37,228 bases of DNA from Akkermansia sp. (GTDB taxonomy: Bacteria; Verrucomicrobiota; Verrucomicrobiia; Verrucomicrobiales; Akkermansiaceae), in contig JAFOZZ010000183.1 of the NCBI GenBank assembly GCA_017390945.1, forward strand, positions 1 to 37,228. The letters are read 5' to 3'. Below, in pieces: positions 1 to 6,879 of the stretch (positions are counted from its first letter, which is position 1; the number at the start of each line of letters is the position of its first letter). Both the position numbers and the translations under genes were made by a program. The notes under the pieces were generated by a model. The model was given only the letters and a program-made list of their open reading frames with translations. It was not told the DNA's origin and made no database searches.

Positions 1-975
1 AAGAAGGGGCTCCTTACCGGGGAGACGGTAGGGAGACGCGATGCGGAGCGCCTGGTGCTGGAGAGCATCGAGCGCCTGGGAGCCCGCGCTGCCGGGCTGG
101 AGCGGCGCGAGTTGATTGCCCTGCTGCGGCGAGTGATTGAGCTGGGGGTGCAGGCTGTAGCCAATAGTGAGCGCACCTGCACGCTGGCCGAAGCGGGCTG
201 GGCGAGCATCGAGGCACGCAAAGATTGCCGCAAGACAACGCTGCGCGACCTCCGCTACAACCTGCGGAGGCTGTTGCGGGTAGAGGGTGCCGCGGAGCTC
301 CCCTTGCGAGCCATCACAACGGCGCAATGCCGGCGCCTGTTGCAGCAGGCGTTTGGCCACAGTAAAAGCAGCTATGTCAAGGGGCGAGCGATGCTGAGCA
401 GCGTGTTCTCATACGGCATACGGCAGGAGTGGTGCGATGTGAATCCCGTGGCGCGCATCGAGGTGCCACGCGTGGTAGAAAAGCCCATCGAGCCGCTCAG
501 CCCGGATATGGTGGAGCGGTTGAAGCGCACCGCCGAGCGCCCGGAACACCGAGCCATGAAGCTATCGCTCAATCTCTTGCTCTACAGCGGCATACGCCCC
601 GCAGAAGTCAGTCGCCTGCGCGAAAGCGATTTCTGCTGGGAGGAAGGCACGGTCATCATCCGCCCGCAGAAAAGCAAGACCGGCGGCGGGCGAGTGGTAC
701 CGCTGCGCGGTATCAGCGCCCTGCCCCCGCAGGAACGCATCATCCCCCGCGGCTGGCAGCAAAGATGGCACGCCCTGCGGCAAGCCGCAGGCTTTACCCA
801 GTGGGTGCCGGATGTCTGCCGCCACACCTTTGCCAGCTACCACGCCACCTATTACCGCGATTTACCCGCCCTGCAACTGGAGATGGGACACCGCGACTGC
901 TCCCTGCTCCGCACGCGCTACATCTCCCCAACCCACCAGCGAGCAGCCGCACAATTCTGGCAAGCCGATGCATGA
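1..975 (+). CDS. Tyrosine recombinase/integrase, 5' end cut by window
   Basis: Site-specific recombinase of the phage-integrase family, which cuts and rejoins DNA through a catalytic tyrosine. The frame is open back to base 1, so the gene begins upstream of the window; a GTG at 55 is only the first possible start inside it. Numbering from that GTG, an N-terminal SAM-like core-binding region spans about residues 40-135 and the catalytic domain about 150-300. The catalytic set is visible: Arg181 in SGIRPAEVSR, a Lys near 206-208, Arg256 in DVCRHTF (the usual HxxR histidine is replaced by Asp253), His279 in EMGH and Tyr289 in RTRYI. It is followed by repeat-rich non-coding DNA and accessory genes, so it may mark one edge of an integrated element. 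The family is clear; the target site and the element it moves are unknown. Confidence 0.88.
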   Translation, partial: KKGLLTGETVGRRDAERLVLESIERLGARAAGLERRELIALLRRVIELGVQAVANSERTCTLAEAGWASIEARKDCRKTTLRDLRYNLRRLLRVEGAAELPLRAITTAQCRRLLQQAFGHSKSSYVKGRAMLSSVFSYGIRQEWCDVNPVARIEVPRVVEKPIEPLSPDMVERLKRTAERPEHRAMKLSLNLLLYSGIRPAEVSRLRESDFCWEEGTVIIRPQKSKTGGGRVVPLRGISALPPQERIIPRGWQQRWHALRQAAGFTQWVPDVCRHTFASYHATYYRDLPALQLEMGHRDCSLLRTRYISPTHQRAAAQFWQADA

Positions 976-1150
976 TTGGGTAAGGACAAGTTACAAGTTA
1001 CGAAGGACAAGTTAATTGAGTCAGGCGGGCAAAGCCCGCGGAATTTGAGAGCCCGGAGGGCGACAGAATAGTAGCCCTGGGTAAGCGAGCAAATGCGAGC
1101 GCAGCCCTGGGAATGGACGGTAAAATAAAAGGGAACCCCGGCAGGGGTGG
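976..1150. repeat. Structured intergenic repeat, partial copy
   Basis: Non-coding. It starts with a tract built on GTTACAAGTTACGAAGGACA and continues into GC-rich modules also found at 21.9 kb. These are a CCCGCGGAATT...GAGAG...CCCGGAGG...CGACAGA segment, then GTAG followed by two CCCTGGG arms (about 1074-1110), then GGAACCCCGGCAGGGGTGGCAG, a module shared with 26.66 kb. The order GTAG plus imperfect stem resembles REP-type elements. No credible gene is seen. Confidence 0.6.
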
Positions 1151-1194
1151 CAGCGGCTGTGGTATCATGTATAACGGCATGCCCTTTTCGCAGG

Positions 1195-1645
1195 TGCTAT
1201 TTGAAAGCACCGCTAGGCTCCGGGCTAACGCCCGTCGCCGTATTCTGCCGCCCTTCACGACATCGCATTCGCGATGCCGCCCGGGCTCGAATGTTATTTT
1301 GCGCACTAGCAGGGGTTTGGGGCTTCGAGTCTCGCTATCGCTCGCTTTCTACGCCCACACAGGCCGTCGCTTATTTGCCTTTAAACATCAAACATTAAAA
1401 ATTAAACATCCAAAATTCCTCTCTGTCGTCCCTAGACGGGACTCTCGAATTCCGCGGGCTGCGCCCGCCGAGCTATTCTACTGCCCGCGCCAGCGGGCAA
1501 TCTCGTTTACGCGTAAGCGTGAATCTCGTTGTGCCGGCACGGCACAATCTCACTGCGAGCCACGCTCGCAATCTCGTCTACCCCCGCGCAGTCTCACACT
1601 TAAACTTTAAACATCAAACATTAAACATTCAACATCCTAAGACGC
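1195..1645 (-). repeat. Long modular intergenic repeat, inverted relative to the copy at 21.7-22.1 kb
   Basis: By eye, this stretch matches the reverse complement of 21730-22090 module by module. The shared modules are a CTCCGGGCTAACG segment, TTCTGCCGCCC, a CGACATCGCATTCGCGATG palindrome, CCGCCCGGGCTCGAAT, GTCGTCCCT...GGGACTCTCGAATTCCGCGG, a hairpin array, and an A-rich tail CATCAAACATTAAAAATTAA. The tail motif occurs twice (about 1385-1410 and 1610-1635). Reading frames across it are open but consist only of translated repeat, so I call no gene. It probably represents a dispersed family with copies elsewhere in the genome. Confidence 0.7.
1481..1577. repeat. Array of short hairpins with constant spacer
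   Basis: At least four consecutive perfect or near-perfect palindromes with different stems: TGCCCGC/GCGGGCA, TTTACGC/GCGTGAA, TTGTGCC/GGCACAA and TGCGAGC/GCTCGCA. Loops are 3-4 nt. Each is followed by the same spacer AATCTCG(T) or AATCTCACT. The stems share no sequence while the spacer is constant, so the unit is defined by structure. The array at 21784-21893 has the same layout with spacer AGTGAAATT, which is the complement of AATTTCACT. Confidence 0.7.
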
Positions 1646-1649
1646 CTCC

Positions 1650-2009
1650 TCAATGGAGGTACACATTCAGCTTCAATACCTCCAATAACAGAATCGCGAT
1701 AAAAGGCAACAATACCACCGTACCCACCAATATACCAGCGGCACGATAAGGGTGCTCCCACTTAACAAGAGTGATAATACCAACTATCAGACTCACACCC
1801 GCCAGAATGATGCATGCCACCAGACTAAAGAAGCCCAAGCCGGAGCCCCAAGGAGCAACAATCCACACGATTTCCAGCACACAGGCCAGTATCAAGGGCA
1901 TCCACGACAGGGCGCAGGCCATATCCGGCTCTGGGGCTCTTTTGCTCGGAACGCTTTGCACCATCGACACGTTGCCGACTCGATTCTGCGTTTTCGGGAG
2001 AGTCTTCAT
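1650..2009 (-). CDS. Small integral membrane protein, unknown function
   Basis: About 119 residues from the ATG at 2009 (MKTLPKTQ). An in-frame ATG at 2048 also exists but would overlap the upstream gene by 23 nt. A polar N-terminus of about 30 residues is followed by two or three hydrophobic segments (WMPLILACVLEIVWIV, FFSLVACIILAGVSLIVGIITLV, AAGILVGTVVLLPFIAILLLE), so it should sit in the inner membrane with little soluble part. It lies directly downstream of another membrane protein gene ending at 2026, and the two are probably cotranscribed. Its 3' end borders the repeat block at 1.2-1.65 kb. I do not recognise a family. Confidence 0.55.
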   Translation of the reverse strand: MKTLPKTQNRVGNVSMVQSVPSKRAPEPDMACALSWMPLILACVLEIVWIVAPWGSGLGFFSLVACIILAGVSLIVGIITLVKWEHPYRAAGILVGTVVLLPFIAILLLEVLKLNVYLH

Positions 2010-2025
2010 GTTCAATCTATTGTGT

Positions 2026-2574
2026 TTAATTGAGCGGTTTCCCCTCATACTCAGGCTTCAGCTCAGGCAATCGCTGATTGATTATCTGGAAAATAGCCTC
2101 TGCGCGCTCTCGCTCCGATACATCGAATGCAAGCAAGCGGATTTTCTGACCGTAAGCATCGGTCAGATGAAGCTCCATCTGGTCATAACAGGTCGAACCA
2201 TCGTTATCTTGCACCATGTGAGTGACGCGGTTCAGCATGAGCTTACTATTGCGCCCCAGCACCACACGACGCACACGATGGAAGCAGAAAAGAACCCAGT
2301 GCATTTCTACCCCTCCCGGACCGAGTGCCAGATATTTCTTTCCCCACCAGCTATTCAGCGCGACGAACGTAAATATCAGCATCGGCAACCCCACCATAAC
2401 AATCAATAAAAGCAGAGTTGAGAGCTCGCGCTCACTCTTAATACCATCAGAACAACATGAAAGCAGGAAAGTAAACAGCAGCAGGGCAACAACAGAATAC
2501 ACCACCTTGCGCCAGGTTGCAACCGGCTCCCGGAGGTCGATATAGATTTGCTCGTTATTGTTCATAGAGTTCAT
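2026..2574 (-). CDS. Membrane protein with two N-terminal TM helices and a C-terminal PH-like region
   Basis: About 182 residues. The ATG at 2574 is chosen because a promoter with -10 TACAAT ends 11 nt upstream; the earlier in-frame start at 2604 would lie inside that promoter. Two hydrophobic helices (VVYSVVALLLFTFLLSCC and LLLLIVMVGLPMLIFTFVAL) are followed by about 110 soluble, beta-rich residues (YLALGPGGVEMHW...RRVVLGRNSK...). This layout resembles membrane-anchored bacterial PH-domain proteins, but the match is only by architecture. It is first in a likely two-gene operon with the small membrane protein downstream. Function unknown. Confidence 0.6.
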   Translation of the reverse strand: MNSMNNNEQIYIDLREPVATWRKVVYSVVALLLFTFLLSCCSDGIKSERELSTLLLLIVMVGLPMLIFTFVALNSWWGKKYLALGPGGVEMHWVLFCFHRVRRVVLGRNSKLMLNRVTHMVQDNDGSTCYDQMELHLTDAYGQKIRLLAFDVSERERAEAIFQIINQRLPELKPEYEGKPLN

Positions 2575-2585
2575 GGCGTGGCGGC

Positions 2586-2614
2586 ATTGTAGCAATTTTT
2601 CCAACTGATTGCAA
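2586..2614 (-). promoter_or_regulatory. Sigma70-like promoter for the 2574 gene
   Basis: On the minus strand, -35 TTGCAA (2609-2614), a 17-nt spacer and -10 TACAAT (2586-2591). Transcription should start about 4-5 nt before the ATG at 2574, so the mRNA is nearly leaderless. Confidence 0.6.
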
Positions 2615-2673
2615 GAGCAGAGTTTTGGCTATCATTCCCCCCGCTGCATCAGCCCAGCATTACCATAGCGACA

Positions 2674-2707
2674 AAAAAGAGAAGCACGAGTTCATGCTTC
2701 TCTTTTT
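2674..2707 (-). terminator. Rho-independent terminator, probably bidirectional
   Basis: Perfect 13-bp stem AAAAAGAGAAGCA/TGCTTCTCTTTTT with an 8-nt loop and A/T runs on both sides. It lies 25 nt past the stop of the Sel1-repeat gene on the minus strand. Confidence 0.85.
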
Positions 2708-2731
2708 ACAGCGTTCGTAAAAGCTTACGGA

Positions 2732-4093
2732 TTAGCGGGTCAGCTCCTCCATGAAGCGCCACTTGCCTTCTTTCAGGAACATATCGTAATACATGCGGGC
2801 ATCGCGGTCGCCGCTCTGAATAGCCATATCGAGGTAAACGCGGGCAGAGCTGGGGTCCGGCTTGGCAGAGGCATTACCAATGGCTGTCAGCGCAGCCATC
2901 ATGGCGTAGGCGTGGCGGGAGCCATTCAAGTAGTCCTCGGAGAGAGCATCGATAGCCTTACGCATATCAGCCTTCACGCCATCGCCATTGAAATACATAC
3001 TGGCAAATGCCTGATTGACCCACTTGGCGCCCTTAGCGCGGGCATCCTCCATCAGCGCGAGCCCGCCCTGAACATCCTGAGGACACCCAGCACCAAGCAC
3101 CTTGCAGTAGCCCAGACCGGCCGTCGCGTCAATCTCGCCACAGCTGTGAGCCAGGCGGAACAGCTCCACGATATTCTCCTTGGACAAGTTATTCCCCTGC
3201 CCGTTGGCATTCAGGTATGCCAGCATCTGCATGGCAACCGGGTTACCCAGCATGGCGGCAATGCTCAGCATACGCATACCTTCCGCCACCTTCTTCGGGT
3301 CGGCAGCGGCGCTATTCACAGTCTCGCGTACCACGATGTCCATACCCACATGCCCAAGCGCCGCCGGGTAATGACGGTCGAGAGCCATCTTCAGGTACAG
3401 CTCCGCCTTTTCACCGGGAAGCGCCTGGCAAAGCATGAACGGAGCAACCAGGCTGCCGTGCTCAGCAGCCTTCTCCATCCACACCACACCGGACTGCATA
3501 TCCGGCTGCATGGAAGCAATCATTTCTTCCAGGTAAAAGTTCTTCTTCTTCAGCTCGGAGGCGATTTCCGGCTGAGTCAGCCCGCCCTGAATACGGCCAG
3601 ACACGATGAGGTAGAGAGCGCGTCCCTTGGCGCTCCCGGCGCGGCAGGCATCCATCAGCACGGCCATGCCCTTTTTGCGCTCGGCTTCCGTTGCAGTGGG
3701 CAGCACGCCATTAGCGGCAAAAGCCACCATGCCCGGCACATACTTATTGGCAGAGGCTTTGCCCAGCATGGCGTTATACACCGTGCTCACCGCAGCATCA
3801 TTCTTCATCTGCATGCCCAGCAGGTTCGACTTCCACAAACAAGCCGCCGGATGCCCGGCCGCAGCCTGCTTATCCATCATGCGGAAGAAAGCCATCGCAT
3901 CCCCCGTGGCATCATACACCAGCACCGCAGCATCGTAAAAATCCTCGCTGTTCTTTTTCACCATGTTATCCAGTGCAGCCGTCAGGCGCGTCTCCAGGCT
4001 CTGCTCAGTCACAGCAGAGGGAGCCACTTCAGGAGCCGCTACAGCACTCAGACTGCCGGCACATGCCAATGTAAGGAGGAACAGATTCTTCAT
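2732..4093 (-). CDS. Secreted Sel1-like repeat protein
   Basis: About 453 residues from the ATG at 4093, which begins a signal peptide (MKNLFLLTLACAGSLSAVA, cleavage likely after AVA). The remainder is alpha-helical with several Sel1/TPR-like repeats, for example around NPVAMQMLAYLNANGQGN, ATAGLGYCKVLGAGCPQDVQ and NQAFASMYFNGDGVKADMRK. Sel1 repeats are protein-binding solenoids, so a periplasmic or surface scaffold or adaptor is likely. The gene lies 81 nt downstream of the HNH toxin-like gene with its own candidate promoter. Sel1-repeat proteins serve as immunity proteins for some type VI phospholipase effectors, but a periplasmic protein is not an obvious partner for a DNase. The fold is fairly secure, the role unknown. 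Confidence 0.75.
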   Translation of the reverse strand: MKNLFLLTLACAGSLSAVAAPEVAPSAVTEQSLETRLTAALDNMVKKNSEDFYDAAVLVYDATGDAMAFFRMMDKQAAAGHPAACLWKSNLLGMQMKNDAAVSTVYNAMLGKASANKYVPGMVAFAANGVLPTATEAERKKGMAVLMDACRAGSAKGRALYLIVSGRIQGGLTQPEIASELKKKNFYLEEMIASMQPDMQSGVVWMEKAAEHGSLVAPFMLCQALPGEKAELYLKMALDRHYPAALGHVGMDIVVRETVNSAAADPKKVAEGMRMLSIAAMLGNPVAMQMLAYLNANGQGNNLSKENIVELFRLAHSCGEIDATAGLGYCKVLGAGCPQDVQGGLALMEDARAKGAKWVNQAFASMYFNGDGVKADMRKAIDALSEDYLNGSRHAYAMMAALTAIGNASAKPDPSSARVYLDMAIQSGDRDARMYYDMFLKEGKWRFMEELTR

Positions 4094-4099
4094 GCGCAA

Positions 4100-4129
4100 A
4101 GTATAGACCAAACTCTACCCTCCGCGCAA
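4100..4129 (-). promoter_or_regulatory. Candidate promoter for the Sel1-repeat gene
   Basis: Minus strand: -35 TTGCGC (4124-4129), 18-nt spacer, -10 TATACT (4100-4105). The predicted start point falls on or next to the ATG at 4093, implying a leaderless mRNA. The -35 box is weak, so confidence is limited. Confidence 0.4.
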
Positions 4130-4174
4130 GCGATTTCTGCGACAACGCTCTGATTGTTGTACTGGTATACAGGC

Positions 4175-6175
4175 TTACAAAACAGGGGAATTGACGACCT
4201 GTTGCCAGAAGGCAGAATCTTTCCAGCCCGGTGTTGTTTCCAGAACCTCTCGGATGGATTTTTGAAGCTCCGGTTCCAACTTAATGTCGGGGTAGCGCTC
4301 CAGCACTTCCTTCATATCCTTCAGGTCATGGCGCCCCAGTCTGTTGCCTCGCGCCATATTCTCTATTCCATCCATGAAGCGGAGATTGGCAGGGTCAGCC
4401 TTCAGTGCTGGGCTCAGGCTCTTGGGTACAATATGATCCAGATGAAGCTGTGAAGGCGGATTCCCCGGCAAGAAGGGGCTCTTACCAGCCTTCATGAGCG
4501 AGAGGTTATCCGGAGTCAGACAACCATTCTTCTTCAGGAACTCGTAATTCTTGTACAGACGATGAGCTATAGCCTTATCATTTGGCAAACTATCGCGCAG
4601 GAAGCGGCGAATCTGAGAAGAATCTCCTATTTCATCCAGACGTGCCATCGTTTTGAGCACATCTTCTCGCATCGGGTTATGAGCCTTCGTCAAAGCCTTG
4701 CTTTCTATTCTCTCGGGAGAGAATACTTTACTCAGGTCTGATGCAAAGTCATCCAGCGCATTCTGGGGTTTGAGTGTAGCCTTAGCCGCCTGTTTTGCCA
4801 CAGAACGCACAGTGTTTTTTGCCACGGCTTTGCCGACACTTTTAACAGCGGCTTTAGCCACAACATTTGTAGCCACGGTCTCCGCCGTTTTGCCAGCAAG
4901 CAAGGACAAGCCAACACCCTGGCCACCGGGAATAACCAGAAGAGCAACCGAGGCGGCATCCATGCCTACTGCGGCCCAGTCCATCCAGGTAATTTCGTAA
5001 CCATGTGCAGCCTTTAATCCGACATCTGTAACAGCACCGACAAAGGGAACATAGGAGACGAAGCCGCTTTCCCAGCGTTTCTGCGAGGTTGTTTCATCGC
5101 GCAGCACTTGCTGCGATGCGGATTCATCCACCAACTGCATCGAGCCATTCTCGGCTCGAACGTACACAAGCTGCTTGTCATTCTGCTGTACGTATACATG
5201 AGTCGTTGTCTCAACCTCACTGCCGATAAACATCTCCCACCAGGTTTGGGGCTGCTCTTGTACATTCTCATTAACCCCGACTGTACTAATCCGGTGATTC
5301 TCGCTCAGCACCATTTCCTTGCTATCGGAAAACACCACCTCCATTTTTCCCTCAGCGCTAAGCTGCTCTACATGAAGAGACTGGCGCTGTTTATCAGCAG
5401 TAATAACGGTTGTTGTTGTGGTACCCTTGTTAAATTGAGCAGTAGCGCCTCCTTCCGACACGGTAAGAGATTGTTCCTGGCGATATTCGTTCTCAGCCTT
5501 GGCGTATTCCAATGTACGGGTCTCCAAGCCTTCTCCGCTCAGCGTCGTATGCTTTACGTGCGTATCCGTAACACGGCTGAGTACAACAGTCCCATTGCCA
5601 CGTGTCGGCAAAGCACTATTTCCCTTTTCGACATTTCGGCTAAGTCGCTCCGTTACAGTAATTTCGCGCTCTTTAATGTGAACCATCAATCGCTCTGTTG
5701 TGATGCTGTCTCCCAGCAAATTAAGGTCGAGCATGTCAATGATATCCAGCAGAGCCAGATACATTTGTTGCCCCGTGGGGATTTCGCCATTGCGAACAGT
5801 GGCGTACAGCTCATCCAGGTTGACATGGGCGGTAAGTTCTTTATCCGAAGTGCGGAACTTCACCTTTGTCTCTCGCATTTTCGAGCCATCTTCGTGGGTA
5901 GACTCGTGCTGCACAGGAGTGGACACATCTACCACTTTTTCACCCGGCAAATATTTGTCCACCAATCCTTTGTATGCATCCGAGAGAGCCTCCTTCGCTG
6001 TCACAGGAGCAGAAGAAGCCGCGGGATTATACGTGATGAGCGAACTCAGCAACAGGAACGGAAGCGAGGCTCCCCCCATGTGCTCAAAGTTCGTGGCCAC
6101 ATTGGCCATGCAATTTGCCTGAGCTAACACAGTGGCTCCCTTTGCCACAGCAGGTACGATAGTAGTAAGAGCCAT
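4175..6175 (-). CDS. Polymorphic-toxin-like protein with C-terminal HNH nuclease motif
   Basis: 666 residues. The hydrophobic N-terminus (residues 1-50) looks more like a membrane-active or packing segment than a standard signal peptide. Residues 85-360 are beta-rich with many Thr/Ser/Val repeats. Residues 370-425 (SYVPFVGAVTDVGLKAAHG...) resemble the hydrophobic pre-toxin segments that precede toxin tips in polymorphic toxins. An Ala/Lys-rich helical stretch follows (430-470). The C-terminal 130 residues carry an HNH-like signature: LHLDHIVPKS (Asp580-His581), NLRF (Asn598), ENMARGN (Asn606, Asn611) and His616. HNH motifs bind a metal and cut nucleic acid. Its start overlaps the preceding gene's stop (TAATG), so it is the last gene of the ATPase operon. 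No obvious cytoplasmic immunity gene follows. The toxin reading is an inference from architecture. Confidence 0.7.
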   Translation of the reverse strand: MALTTIVPAVAKGATVLAQANCMANVATNFEHMGGASLPFLLLSSLITYNPAASSAPVTAKEALSDAYKGLVDKYLPGEKVVDVSTPVQHESTHEDGSKMRETKVKFRTSDKELTAHVNLDELYATVRNGEIPTGQQMYLALLDIIDMLDLNLLGDSITTERLMVHIKEREITVTERLSRNVEKGNSALPTRGNGTVVLSRVTDTHVKHTTLSGEGLETRTLEYAKAENEYRQEQSLTVSEGGATAQFNKGTTTTTVITADKQRQSLHVEQLSAEGKMEVVFSDSKEMVLSENHRISTVGVNENVQEQPQTWWEMFIGSEVETTTHVYVQQNDKQLVYVRAENGSMQLVDESASQQVLRDETTSQKRWESGFVSYVPFVGAVTDVGLKAAHGYEITWMDWAAVGMDAASVALLVIPGGQGVGLSLLAGKTAETVATNVVAKAAVKSVGKAVAKNTVRSVAKQAAKATLKPQNALDDFASDLSKVFSPERIESKALTKAHNPMREDVLKTMARLDEIGDSSQIRRFLRDSLPNDKAIAHRLYKNYEFLKKNGCLTPDNLSLMKAGKSPFLPGNPPSQLHLDHIVPKSLSPALKADPANLRFMDGIENMARGNRLGRHDLKDMKEVLERYPDIKLEPELQKSIREVLETTPGWKDSAFWQQVVNSPVL

Positions 6176-6879
6176 TATTCTGTCTCCAGTGTATTGATGA
6201 AAGAATCCGTAATGTCCCGCCAGATAACATTATCCTTTGGCCGTTGTGCCACCAAGGCATAATATGTTCCGCGCAGGCAATTCAAACAAAAATAGCCTGT
6301 CTGCATCTCGCGCGGCAACAGCATATCGAAAAGGAGCTGCCACAATTCCCCGACAAACTCCGCGGCTTCCGCACTAGCTTCAAGCCACATGGAACTCTGC
6401 GCCTCAGCCATGCGGGGCATCCACTCGGTCGGCATCACCTCATCTATGATAGCACGGAAGAAAAACTGCATTTCAGTATGACCGGCTCCCATCCAAAAGG
6501 CCTCGGCCACATTGCGAATGGCAGGCAAGCCTCTATACTCCGCATGTGTCTGCAAATCACCAACAATATGCGCCATATGCAGCTTGGCATAGGTCTTGAG
6601 TGTCGTCAGCAATTGAGCCTGGGCTTTCGGCTCATCTTTCACTTTTTCCAGCAGAGCCAGATAAAGCTGAGAGTAGCCGGCACAGAGCACGTCCAGTTCA
6701 CTCCCACGCGCTAATTCCTGGTAAGCGCATACATCCACCAGCCACTGAGCAGCATCCTCCACTACCTCACCGGCTTGCAGCCATGCCAGCACGACACGCA
6801 TACAGGCCTGGTTGTCCATCAATTCCTGTCGAAGCTCAATTCCATCAGGAAAAGCCTCTACCATTTGTTCTATCATCAT
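6175..6879 (-). CDS. Uncharacterised helical, acidic protein of the ATPase-toxin operon
   Basis: 234 residues, predicted almost wholly helical and rich in Glu/Asp, with no signal peptide or membrane segment, so it is probably cytoplasmic. No recognisable motif is seen. Both junctions are TAATG overlaps, with the ATPase upstream and the HNH protein downstream, so translation of the three is likely coupled and their amounts matched. Position and size suit an effector chaperone, adaptor or immunity protein for the toxin-like product; this is inferred from position only. Confidence 0.65.
   Translation of the reverse strand: MMIEQMVEAFPDGIELRQELMDNQACMRVVLAWLQAGEVVEDAAQWLVDVCAYQELARGSELDVLCAGYSQLYLALLEKVKDEPKAQAQLLTTLKTYAKLHMAHIVGDLQTHAEYRGLPAIRNVAEAFWMGAGHTEMQFFFRAIIDEVMPTEWMPRMAEAQSSMWLEASAEAAEFVGELWQLLFDMLLPREMQTGYFCLNCLRGTYYALVAQRPKDNVIWRDITDSFINTLETE

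Noticed and set aside
976-1150. Integron attachment sites after the recombinase
   Set aside because: No attC-like core sites or cassette array, and the recombinase lacks a visible IntI-specific insert.
1481-1577. CRISPR array
   Set aside because: The constant parts are only about 8 nt and the variable parts are palindromes; there are no cas genes.
1113-1610. Open reading frame of 165 codons across the repeat block
   Set aside because: It is translated repeat sequence; the same modules lie in other frames and orientation at 21.7-22.1 kb, with no protein-like pattern.
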